From: Evernia prunastri
Taxonomy: Eukaryota; Ascomycota; Lecanoromycetes; Lecanorales; Parmeliaceae
Direction: 5' to 3'
Assembly (NCBI GenBank): GCA_003184365.1
Contig: NKYR01000071.1
Coordinates: 1 to 64,000, forward strand
DNA: 64,000 bases
Shown here: piece by piece, positions 10,862-22,281 of the stretch
How positions within the stretch are numbered: position 1 is the first letter of the stretch
Layout of the letters: every line of letters starts with the position of its first letter
Position numbers and translations under genes: made by a program
Notes under the pieces: generated by a model
Database searches by the model: none
What the model saw: only the letters and a program-made list of their open reading frames with translations
Told to the model about the DNA's origin: nothing

Positions 10862-13800
10862 GTTTGGATATCAGCGAAAGTGTTTACTGAAAATACACAG
10901 GCTCAACGTCAAGGGAGGTCAAAGAATGCTGTCAAGGACAAAGGAAACGATTTTGACAGTTCATTGTTAGATTATCTGTTGAGGTGCAGCACCGGCGGTG
11001 CTCCATTTTCCTTTTGGCCAAGAGAGAGTACGAAACCGCGTTCCCACTTCATACTAAAATTTCTTCCGACTGACCTTTCGCTCGAGATGGCAGGGTGGAC
11101 TCCGGTTGGGTAGATAACGTCGAAACAATAGATTAGTCAAGACCCAGTAGCACAACTGTTGAATCAGGCTCTTCAAAGAAATCATACTTCATCTCTAGAT
11201 TAAACATTAATATAACAGCGGGACGACCTTAAAGTTTCAGATAAGTATTCTGGCGCCGAACCTCCCGGAACATGTAATTAGTATTTTGATTCTATCATCA
11301 GTCAGACCGAAAGTAGATAAGGAAGCGTAGACAACGGTCAGCAGTGAGCTCGAATAATCGCTGCCCAGCTAGCTATACTTTCTCTTCGTTAACATTAGAC
11401 GTTGGTGATATGTCATCATTGACCTTGCAAACGATGCAATCTTTGCAAAATCAATCGTTAATACTTAAAGCAGTGCATCTCCTGGACAATTCATCCGCTA
11501 TCATCGCAAACTTCATTTTCCGGATACTCTTCTATCATTTTACACATGATGTGTTGAAGCAAATGTCAACTCAACAGCATCTGTTAGCTGTCCGAGGTGA
11601 GGTGCAACGCAAGGCTCTCACGAGATAAGGATTGATTGGATAAAAGGATGACAAATAATACAGATTATTGATTGATGGTGTTGGTCGGTCGGTAGGTTGG
11701 TCGGTATGTATGGGGCCCGGTATGTATGGAGCATAAATAGAAGTTGCGGCTCACGGGTATCTTCGGATCAGGGTTACATTCGGCTTGCTCGGCAATATTA
11801 TTTTCAGCGACGGCCCAAAATAACTCACTGCTTTCATTAATATGAAACCGGTTGGAACATCAACCACACATCCCACGCTGTTAGGCCTATTCTTACACCT
11901 TGCAACTTGCGAGAGCAGATAACAGATAATATGTATGAACCATGAAGTCAAATGAAAGACTGGTCACTGGTATAAAGATCAAAATTCAACTTGAAACCGA
12001 GCCGCAATCGCTTCAAAACACCACAGCCTGTACCTCTTCACCGCCTTTAATCTAGGTAATAATGCTTCTCGGAAGCGGTTTTTCAACGGCGACGCAGTAA
12101 CGGTAAAGTGGGGGTTCACAGAGACTTGGAAACACCATCCCTCCGCCCATCGTCCCTGCCTGCTACTAAGGCAAGCATCTTGTTTCATGTAGCTTCATTC
12201 TACGATATCAGGCTCTGTCGATCAGCAATGTTTATCATTCAAATCTCTAAATCCCTCCTAGCCAGGTATCAATCTGTTCGCATAGCTCGGCCACCATTTT
12301 TTTTTATCTCTGTGCCGCACTGATGTTCCTTTTTTTTGGAGAGCCCTACACCAATCGAGATTGCATGGACACTTTTTCCGCTTTTGCTCAAGGGTCGAAG
12401 ATCAGCTCTAAACGATGACTCGCCGGATACAGTCTGCTCTGAAATGTGGCAGAGAGGGCACATAGTTGTTGATCGGGGAGAAATATTTGCACGGACTCGT
12501 GCTTGAAGAAGCTGTCGACCGAGAGAGTAGAAGTTTCCAGAGGCTTGGTTGTGTCCATAGTAAGGGCAAGACTGTCATTATAGAACCTAGCTACAAGAAA
12601 AAAAGCGGATATCTACAAAGAAGCCAGGACGAACGCAGTCGGGAAAAGTTGTTGGCTTACCTCTACCACTTGAAACGCACAGAATTGCTAGTTTCCCAGA
12701 ATACATTAGTTAAGCTCTTCGTTCCAGGTACAACCCGGCCGTATGTAGCAGCGACGAACATTTGGAGCTCCACATGCAGCGCGCTGAGCTCTTAACGCCT
12801 GCCGTAGAGCAAGAGTCCATATCCACGCCTTTGGAAGCAGACTGGTTGCTCCTTGGAGAAGCAGAGTTGTATATATCCACCAGGGATGCTTACGCCGAAA
12901 GTTGGAACACTCGAGTCGCTGGGAAATGTCCGATCGAGAGAGATAGAAGGTAGCCCCAAATAATGGAGCCGCCACTGGTGCCACCGCCTTCATCTGCCTT
13001 ATCTAAATTATAACCCTAATCTAGTGATTGCGGTCCCGACGCTTACCGATAAGGACAACAAAGGCTACACGCTTCCGGTAGTATATCTCATATTCTCGCC
13101 GAGAGCAAAATCCGGGAACTGAGGCTAGTGGCGTTCACCACCAGCGCCAGGGGTTGGAATCCACCGGATAAGACTACGCAACACTGAATCCACTATATTC
13201 CGATTCAGACCGAGGGACCATTTTCTCCGGTAGCGGTCGCTGGCTAGAAGCACAAGTGGCTTTGGCAGAGCAGATGGGAGATGCCGCAATGAAACGAGAT
13301 GTCTGAGTTGGCAACACATGGACATGAAATATCAGAAAGAGTGTTACCTTTTGGAACAACGCCGAGTAAACCATCAGTCTCGCGTCATTAGTACAGAAAC
13401 TGCCCATGCCAGGTCTGGCAAGAGATCGTGATTGGCTGATCATCCGACCTACCATCAGTAGTCTGTCTTTCCAGCGCTAAATAGAAGCAATGGTGCTCAT
13501 CAGGGATCTGGCGGGCTTGATTATCCGAAGGTCATGATATTTTTCGCCACTTATTTTTCGCCATATTGGGACTGAGGGTCAGCCGGTCGCATATCATGGC
13601 AATCTCACACGGCATGGTGGTTTCGCATACCACGATCAACTTGCATGGCATAGCAATATCGTACAGCAATACAGGGACTTGACTCGTGCCAGGGACACGA
13701 TGGCCAGATGATTCGCGTCTTGATTGAAGCGCTATATATGTAGACTTATCACCCTTCACTCGATTCTATCTCTTCCCGAGTGAAGGCATTCATTCTCACC

Positions 13801-13875
13801 CTTCCGCGCCTGCTTCTAGCTGCCTTTCACTCCAGGTGTATGCTCTCCGAGCAAAGGAGTTGTTCTTATATCTCT
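10862..13875. other. gene-free interval, about 3 kb
   Basis: No convincing gene. Open frames up to 109 codons (12466-12795, plus) lack domains. A small GGTC/GGTA microsatellite lies at 11677-11740. At 13580-13660 a GCATGG/CATGGCA motif recurs several times within about 80 bp. No transposon ends or RNA genes were recognised. Confidence 0.4.
11677..11740. repeat. GGTC/GGTA-type microsatellite
   Basis: Degenerate short repeats of GGTCGGT and GGTATGTATGG; the latter 11-mer occurs twice, separated by a few bases. Non-coding; no function inferred. Confidence 0.6.
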
Positions 13876-14320
13876 TCAGGTAGCAGCTACTGTGACCCCG
13901 GTGTTGAGGCTCCGCAACCACAATACACGATTCCAGCTGTTTTGTCGACGGTACATGAGGATATGAAGGATAGATACGACTAGCTGACTCAAATCCCCAG
14001 CATCCAACAAAGTTTCAAAGCCTCCCACAAACCCCTGACCTTCCAACTCCAGAAGCGACTGCAGATCATAATCCAGCAATCCCACGGAAAACTTCGTGTT
14101 CAGCTTTCCGTATTACCTCCGACCCTGGTAGAAGGTCCGGATAAGATTCCAATACAAATAGATCTCCTTTTATCCGCAGCACGCTGACTTCGCCTGGCCA
14201 ATTAACGTTGGAGACTGAGACGACCGAGAAGACTCTTGGATGAAGCAACGGAGGAGGCTTGAAGGCGGAAAGACGCTTCCAGCCGCAGTCAAATGTCAGG
14301 ACCCATGTTCTCAACTCACA
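13876..14320 (-). other. possible eroded coding segment, unrecognised
   Basis: On the minus strand two adjacent frames look protein-like and abut. One frame contains VNWPGEVSVLRIKGDLFVLE and ends shortly after EHEVFRGIAGL. The next frame, starting at the same point, reads NTKFSVGLLDYDLQSLLELE and continues through GQGFVGGFETLLDAGDLSQ. The overlap of two plausible frames at one point suggests a frameshift in a decayed gene, or an unrecognised splice. I do not recognise the family, and this could be chance. Confidence 0.25.
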
Positions 14321-14613
14321 GCGCCGGTTCCTTGCGTTCTTAATATTTTGACGATCTCTTCGCCTAGATTAAAGACGAGCCCCTTAAAGGACGTGGCCTC
14401 TTGGGGTTCCTATGTTGTACCATGCCTCATTCCCGCGCATACCCGCTCAGAAGAGATCATTCACATATTCGACCGCTTGAACACGGATGACATAACCCTC
14501 TTCACACGCTACGTCAAGCCACGACCATTACGCCAAGCATCTGAAACTTGCGCCTCCTTGGAATGGAAGGAGTCCGACCGTTGAGAAACCCATGTCTTGC
14601 TCCACCTGCTCCG

Positions 14614-16461
14614 TCACGATCCTTGCCACCCGACCCCGATGCTGACGAAAGCCTGCAAGCACCTTAAACGGTCCGGCGACGAGGTTTCCGGAGGTGCGTA
14701 TTCGACATCCGTGCACGTCTCTAATCCCGCTCGCGCTACGGCCCTTGCGACTGGTTCGGCCATCCAAGCGTCTTTGAGGTGGCCTCGGGAATGCAGACCC
14801 GCCATGACTATGATCCATAGCGGCAGGCTCGGCGATGATCGATAGGACATGGCGCGGCGATGGTCTTCCCAGAGTTGATGGACGTCGAGCAGGTCAACTT
14901 GCAATCGCATCATTGACGCTTCTGAACTGCTTAGTCCGTAGAAGACCCGCTTGACATAAAGGAGGGCCCCTATGCGTGCCACTACAGCACGGTAATCGAA
15001 ATGCTCCGTCTGCGTCCTGGGCAGTTCCCTCGTTGGCAGTGTCAGGATTCTCTGCTCGATCAACCAGGCCGCCTTGCTAATGCTAGCTCTTTGATCTGGA
15101 GTGTTACCACTTTCGAGCTGACGGGTCAAGCTGCCCAAATCGCGGAAGATGGCTAGGATCCTTTGGTGCAGGTTATTGCGTTTCTCAGGATCGAAACTCA
15201 TGTTCTCGGCTAGCGCTGCATCTTCATGAACCCCGCAGCAAGGGATTGACTTGAATTGAAAGGATGGTAAATCTTGCCTGTAAAATGCAGCGATTAGTGT
15301 TTTCCGCTCCGCGACGACATTGGAAAGTCCGTTTGCACACCATCGAAGTACCGATTGTAGCAATCCACACTCTGATAGACCTTTTAAATCCCTTTTGATC
15401 TTTATCATCTTCGCAAGGGCTTTGCTGTGGATCTGGAGTTCTTTGCGATTTCCAGCCAGAATCTGTTGAGTAATCACAGATGTCAATACTTCCTTTCGAG
15501 AAATCCTCGCCTGGAAGGGACTCTCGACGAGTACACACCTCCATTGCTCCCAGCATCGCAACCGCCCCAATAGTTGAATTTGTTATGGCTGTTTCAGGGT
15601 GTCGAAGCCTATCGTTTATCATGTTGATAGTTCTTCCCTTCTGCATCAAAGCCATTGAATCATTCGAGGGACTTTTGAGAGAACCAAGATGTACAGCCGC
15701 GAAGCTAATGGTGGCTTGGAAGAGCACAGAATCTGTCAAAGTCCTCGAGATCCAGATGTTTCTTAGTGGACTCGTGCCTTGGACCTCTTCGACAGGAAAA
15801 TAATTACGCGCCACAACGGCGCCAACTTGAGAGAAACCAGGTATTAGTATGCTCCGGCCCGGCAGCGAAGACTGGAAACCACGTGAAAGTAATACCTACA
15901 GTGGTGCAATAGTTCCGAAGTATAGGCTCCTCCTCCGAGAGGGCAAGAGTTGAAAGGATCCCGATTCCCGGCCCCAAGCGCAACCCTAGGGCTTACGCTG
16001 AGGCTTTGGCGAAGTACCTGTTTTCCGGTACTGTGCGTTCTTGACCCACTATGGTAATCATGGTGCAGGTCTACGCATACATTCTCGCTTCGATTGGTAA
16101 TACTCTTGCATCGCGCCGAGGGCCGCAACGCGGGAGATATGGCTGACTGGTCTTCAGTCAAACCCTTCCCACATTCGATTAGCAGATCAGAGGGGCCATC
16201 CTGCGACGTTGTGGCTTGCCTATGTGCATCCTTGCGCTTATCGCCGTTTTGCGAGAAGCCGGAAGGCATCAGTGCTGCCCGCGGTCTTCCTTTTCTAGGC
16301 TTGAACGGTTTTCTATCAAGGGATGCCGTTCGACTTTGTATCTGCCTGCGTCGAACTGTCCGAGTTGCATTCGCGCGAACAATGTTTCTTAGACTTTGAT
16401 TCCGACTTTGGTTCGGCTCGCTGATGTTGACAAACTGCCAGGGATCACTAGAATTGGACAT
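14614..16461 (-). CDS. fungal transcription-factor-like protein (Fungal_trans_2 type), 565 aa
   Basis: Exons 16461-15900, 15825-15539 and 15462-14614 (minus strand), joined by 74- and 76-bp introns in phases 1 and 0. The N-terminus (WQFVNISEP) and the basic RRRQIQSR segment, followed by GAGNRDPFNSCPLGGG, match the layout of a large Pezizomycotina family. In that family a Fungal_trans_2 regulatory domain occurs without an N-terminal Zn2Cys6 cluster. The middle part (LFQATISFAAVHLGSL, AMEILAGNRKELQIHSKAL) is the conserved helical core, which usually begins '...GN..E...H..GL..M'. A KPRKGRPRA motif near residue 75 could contact DNA or serve as a nuclear signal. Start 16461 is preferred over the in-frame ATG at 16515 because the family begins just before FVNI. 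Targets are unknown. Confidence 0.8.
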
Positions 16462-17453
16462 CTTGGCCGCCGAGAGCATCCACATGGGACAATGCGCCTC
16501 TCTACCATATGGCACCGGTTAAAGTAGGTTAAAGCCGTATAACTTAGTCTCGATGAATATCTACGGAGTGGATGAATTCCATGCTCAATACCAGTGCTTT
16601 TGCGAATAGGGTAGATGAGGATGTCCAGAGGCAGCTGGCAGACGCGACTGTGACGGTAGTACTTGCCTAAAGGGGAGCTTCCTCGGGCAGAGAGCGTTCG
16701 GAAATAAAGAAATAAACCCGAAGCTAATTCCCCTGACCTATCACATCCTGTCTATAATATTCTATCCCCCAAACTACCTTATGTATCTGTGTTCAATTCA
16801 GCCACTCAAAAGTGGTATTCAGGTTACTGGCAAACAGGCACCTCCATCGTTCAGAAATACTTTGAACCATTAATCAACTCTCTCCTCCTGACAGTTCTCC
16901 CTCATCTGCCATTCCAGACTTCCTTGACAACTGAAAACTTTCAGACTGCTCTGCAGAGAAAAGGAAAAAGTAAAGTGACATCTCCATCGACCATAATCGC
17001 GCAGCAAAGAGTTTGCCAAGAGAAACAGGGCACGACCGATAACGGACACCCAACCATCACACCCACGTCGCTCCACGACATCTGGATGTCGCAGTGTTCT
17101 TATCTACCTGCTCTACCGCGCGGCCTGCGATTACCGAAACTTCGTAGACAATGGCCACAATCTTAGAGGGACGTCGGGTCAAACGGCATTGAGCATGGGG
17201 CGGAAGACCTACCTTCGCAAGATGTCTGACACCGAAGCTTGAAACATTCGAATCCGCAGCGCGGCGCGAACCAGATTCTTGATAGAAATTTCTAGACTAT
17301 ATATAACAGTAGCATCACGCGCGGCGCAACCCATCTCATTTTGTAGACCAGCAGGTCACGAACAGGTCTTTCCACTAGTACCAATTTACTTCCTATGTAT
17401 TACAGCGGTATGTACTAATACAACGTCACAGTCTCAGTGTATGGAATGCATAT
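16462..17453. other. intergenic between two minus-strand genes
   Basis: No gene recognised; the best open frame (16789-17166, plus, 125 codons) has no domain. It probably carries the promoter of the regulator (right of 16461) and the 3' region of the next gene. Confidence 0.45.
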
Positions 17454-19899
17454 TCAACAACCCCAGGATAGCCGCGGCACTGGGGGCCCGTGCAAAGGCC
17501 CTAATAGCTTAGGCGACGATTTGTTCGCATCCTTCTCCACGGCTACGGCCTTTCCGTTCGGCAGGGAACCGTCACTGCGAGGCTAGCCTGTTAGCGTCAA
17601 TGTCTGGTCGCGAGAGGAGAGCTGACATACGGCTGCGTGTAAGCTAAAGGAATTGCAGAATGCGTGGACGCCGCCGGCGTGACGAGAGTCTGAGACGTAG
17701 CGGCGTGATCTTTAGGTAATATGGGTACATGCGTAGGTGATACCGCATGCGTCAATAGAACAGATGAAGGCATTGCCTGAGTGGTAGTAGGAATGCTACC
17801 ATGTCCGCTTTCTCCAGTGGACGGTGGGACAGAGGGTGCACTTGGTCGTGCAGCTTGAGAGGCGCTTGGCGTTTGTGCCACTTCTGCTGGTTCTTCAAGG
17901 TCTACTACGCCTACGAAATCCTGGATGATCTGGGTCTTGGCATCGGCTGCTATTGGGGATCTGTTTCTTGGTGCGGTCTTCAGAGTGCTGCTGTTGATGC
18001 TTACCCATTGATAGCGTAATTGCGGTGTCTGCTCAGACAGACTTGTGCCGACAGAAGCAGGTTTCGAACTACCACCCACCGCATGTGCAAGCTCGTAAGA
18101 GTCTTGTCGGACGGTCGGTGGGGTTTTACGATGAGTTGGAACCGAGTGCGGTGCATACTCCGTGGCAATTCGACCATCTGCTTCCTGTGGACTTGAAGTG
18201 GTAGCCTTCGCCTCCTGCGAGTCGGGTATCTCGGGGGAATTCAAGATGTCTCGCCCGAACCGAGGGTTGCTGGAACGAGAAGTAGAAGGCTGTGGCGACT
18301 TGGACGTCAAATCGATAAGGCTTTGATCCTCTGTCGCATCATGCGTTTGGCCGGTGAGCCTAGTCGTAGCAATCGTATGTCGCGGTCGAGGAGTCAGCAC
18401 CTCGCCAGTCTTCTTGTCTATGAACTCTCCAGGCCTCAGTGTCCATGATTGCCTTCCGTTGACGATTCCACCTTTGCAGAAAGCTTCATGGAAGTAAAGA
18501 GGATTTTTGGGACCAGACTTCAGTATCTTTTCCTGTGATGAAGAATTGAAAAAAGGGTACCGATCTTTGACGCCTTGTACCAGCTGAGGGAACGTCAACG
18601 GCTTTTCGGAATTTGCAAGGACTTCGTACACGATAGCGTTCCAAGACAAGTTTGGCCTCTCGGACCGCTCGACATTAATCGCAGTAGATCTAGATGTTGA
18701 CCTGCTGGGGTGATCAGACATCAACGTAGATCTATTTGAAGAAGCGGCCGTCGAGGGTGACTTCTGGGTTGCTTCGTGCGTGGATAACATGCGACCTCCT
18801 TCGACGCGCTCTGGCGCGGCAATCTCACGGTCGTTATCTTCAAGGCCGGTAACTCTAGTGTAGTCTACAGTGTTGCGTGCTCGTCTCGACTTTCGCACCT
18901 CTTTTCCAGGTGAAGGGCCGACTGGTTGACCCGAGTCTCTAGCACCGTCCTTTGAAGTCATCTTGGCGTATGCACGACGGGTAGTTCGCCCTTCGAGGTC
19001 CGCGGTTTCTTGGGCGAGGCTCAAATACTCCGGTACCTTTTCTTCGTCGGTAGCATATTCCCAGTTCCCTGCGTAAAGACCAACGCCTTTTCGCCTGGAC
19101 CGCTGCTCTGCATTAGAAAAAAATGGTCAGCGATAAAGCTTCATCAAGATTACACAGGATCTTAGACTTCTTTAAACAAGGAGACGGTTTGAGGTACATC
19201 TTTCCTGGGAATTTACCTTTAGCTGTTGAGGGCGATCTCGGCCTCGGTGTTCCTAATAGTTCTTCAGCTGCCTTCGAGGGTGGAGCAAGGGCTTTTGAAT
19301 TCGCTCCTATGGAGGTCTCTGTAACTGTGGCAGCTGGCGTCTGGGCTGGGATCGTGAGAGGCGGTTGCTGATCCGATGGTGGCAGATAAACATCGTCGTC
19401 TAGTCTTCTCCGCTTGAATGCCTGGTCAGACGCTGCAGCTGACCGTTTTGCTGGTACGGTAGCGGCAACCGTTTTACGAGGCTGAGGGGCACTGGTACCC
19501 TGCTGGAAAGCCTCATAGACCTTGGAATAATTTTTCCCAAACAGTCCAGCGTATGGACCATGAGCAGCGTATATCTATGGGGTCAGGTCAGCTTCTGTTC
19601 ATATTGCCAGCATCCGCGTCGGCTACCTTCTTCCGGGCTTTATCTTTATCTCTATCAGCAAGCTTGATCAAGCGCCATCTCTCCATCATTCCTTCACAGT
19701 CATCATGGTTTCCATCGGTTTCTCCTTCATTTCTAGACATGCTCGCTGATGTGGATTCGTATGAAGTGGCCGATTCGTTTGCAACATCCCAGTCCGGTGA
19801 TTTTGCGCGCTGGCTAGGGACATGCGGCGGGTTATGTGCGGAATCCTGGTTGCCTGAAGGCGAGTTCTCGGGTCCGAGACTGCTAGCGATGAGATCCAT
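17454..19899 (-). CDS. nuclear protein with winged-helix/forkhead-like domain, 742 aa
   Basis: Exons 19899-19627, 19574-19217, 19107-17631 and 17574-17454 (minus strand). Introns are 52, 109 and 56 bp and all preserve phase. The N-terminal part is acidic and Ser-rich, then a conserved-looking block (ERWRLIKLADRDKDKARKK, YAAHGPYAGLFGKNYSKVYE). A candidate nuclear signal KRRRLDDD follows. Around residues 360-450 the segment NLSWNAIVYEVLANSEKPLT, LVQGVKDRYPFF, YFHEAFCKGG, GRQSWTL has the helix-turn-wing layout of a forkhead-like fold. The remainder is low-complexity Ser/Thr/Pro. The last exon is inferred from a GTATGT donor and a GCTAAC branch site; without that intron the protein would instead stop at 17597. 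A DNA-binding role is inference from the fold, not from a recognised family name. Confidence 0.72.
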
Positions 19900-22281
19900 A
19901 TTCTATTTGTAGGTTGAGGGTAAAGCCCGTCCGTATCAGTGTACGTGTTTCAGTGAATACGGCACAAGGAGAAATGATATGAGAATCAAAATGATGAGAT
20001 GTAAGCAGATATGATGCGCAAGGCTTGACGCGTGTTGGCGAGCGGCACCAGGCAAAAGTTACGCGTAAGGGTGTATAGAAACCTGGTTAAAGCTTGAAGA
20101 GATGGAAAGTGACTGGACGATTCTCAGCAAGATGATGGTGAGGATGATGATGTTTGATATGTATGGATGGAAAGAAAGATGTTCAAGGAAAGAGGAAGGA
20201 AAGAAGGATGAATGGAAAGATAGAGAAAAGAGAAACCGCCTGAAGAAAAATTTGCCTTTGTTGACAGCTAAGCAAAAGCTCTCGAGCCTGACGGCAATTG
20301 CCGATCTCCCGGTTACAGCCTTTCCTCTTATTCCCTAGCCTCACCTTAGTCTACAAATAAGCGTTGATTTCAGTCCAATCAGCTCCAATCATGCTTCCAC
20401 TTAGCTGGTAGCGCGGGACTCTAGCTTCCGAGAGGGTCTTGGCGCTGAGCCTTGCCACTCGGGCAATATCTTTTCTAGACAAGCTACTTAGGTACTACCT
20501 TATGCCATAATTCATACAATACTTCATTTGTAAATAGTATAATGCTCAATAATAAAATGTTTGTCATTATCGCTTCCCTTTCATCTTCATCCGCTAACCG
20601 ATGCCCTACAGACAAGGTCACTTCTGACGCAAGGCGCTTTCTAAGGCAAACACCAGGCAAACAGCAGTCCCTGGTCGTCCCATTACCTCGCCGAGAAGTC
20701 TTCTCCGTCATCAGGATCGCCCTTTCCTCCCTGAAACCTTTCAGCCCGTAGATCGTTTGCTTCTTCCGCCTACCTGCTTAGAGCTTCTTTTCCATACGCA
20801 CTCGGAGGACATCTGCCAACTCACCCGCGGCTTCTCTAACAAGCTTGCCCCAGAGCTCGCGCCTACCTACGTCACTCACATAGCGTTCTACTCAGTGCAT
20901 TGTACGCTCGCTTTCCCGCTTGAACACTTCATTCGGCATACTCGCGCTGGCGTTTCTGCTTCAGCACTTTGGGATTGCCTTGGAAGGCTGCTCCACCCGT
21001 TTCTAACACTCTTGCCGGGTTTGTCATCAATTCAGAGGCCCTTGTAGGTCGCTCACTGAATCGCGTTTGTTGTCTTCATAGCAGGCTTATCATGTCGGCG
21101 ACGAACAGTTGGGGCAACATTGGCAGAACTTCTCTTAGCACGAAGATGGTTTGAGGGGAGTCTGATTGATCTACTCCAGGAACTGCTGCTCATCATGAAG
21201 TTGAGTCGCATTAGACAAAGAGCCTAACACTCTATTCCATCTCATTGGTAATGATCGCAATCTCGACCATTTCCAAACATGACACTGACTACTTCTTTGT
21301 TTGGACGAACCTTGAAGAGAAACCGTCATGTTTAGATCAAGTGAATGCAGATGCAGCCTGCAATGTTTTCCATAAGGAAACATCATTCATTACCCTGGCA
21401 GGCACACGCGTCTTCACTAAATAGGGTCCGCTCATTGACGGATCTATAGCCATACCCTGGACCTTTTACAGCTAATTTAGAAATGTAAGTGTGAATATTC
21501 GGTTTGCTTTAGCTGGGAAGCAATGAGCTCATCCTCAGAAACACGGCAAAATAATGACGGTCTGCCTGTGAGCGTATTGATTGCTTTACGCGGAAAGGCC
21601 TCAGGAGACGCTGGTAGTGCTTGAACATGCAGGCGAAAGGCATTCATGAAGATGATGCTCCAGAAGTTGAAAAGTAAAGGGGCTAAGGAGATCTCTGTAG
21701 AGGATTCTAACCAACCTCCGGAACGTTCTTTCCTCTCCGGTGCTGCTGATAACGGACTGTGGTGGCTCAACGCACTATGGAACTATCGGAGCCGCAAATT
21801 GTCCTTATGAGCTACATTTAGTCTACTGGCGAAGCTGAATCTTCGTATTCCCATCGTTACGAATGATTGGACAATTAGTAGACAGCGTCTAGTACAGCCC
21901 TGGTCGCCGGTCATTTTCTCATCATCGCCCCTAAAGTCAAGCATAACAGGCAAGGCGACCTCAACCTTGCGCGTTAGTTAACGCGCTTTCCCTATGCTGG
22001 CGGGCTGATTTTAGACAACGGCTTACCTCAGACGGAAACTTCTTCTACGATAGTTTCGAGGCTAGATGATATACATGATGTACACGATAAGTAACTTCAG
22101 CTACGAACGAGGCAAGGCGCACGTGTTTTCCAAAGATTGAACCCAAAATTAGACTTGCAGTACAAGGTCAAAGAAATAAAATGAAACCCAAACCCAAAAC
22201 CGCCACCATCAATACAAAGGTTCAGCCGTGCACACCACCAGGGCGCACATCCACTGTTTCCCCATCAGACCCCCCCTACCA
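19900..22281. other. gene-free interval, about 2.4 kb
   Basis: Upstream of the winged-helix gene, 20100-20240 is strongly purine-biased (GGAAAGA-type). A TACTTAGGTACTACCT motif occurs at 20485-20500 (see the related motif at 41908 and 51958). Otherwise only short domain-free frames and no RNA gene or transposon recognised. Confidence 0.45.
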
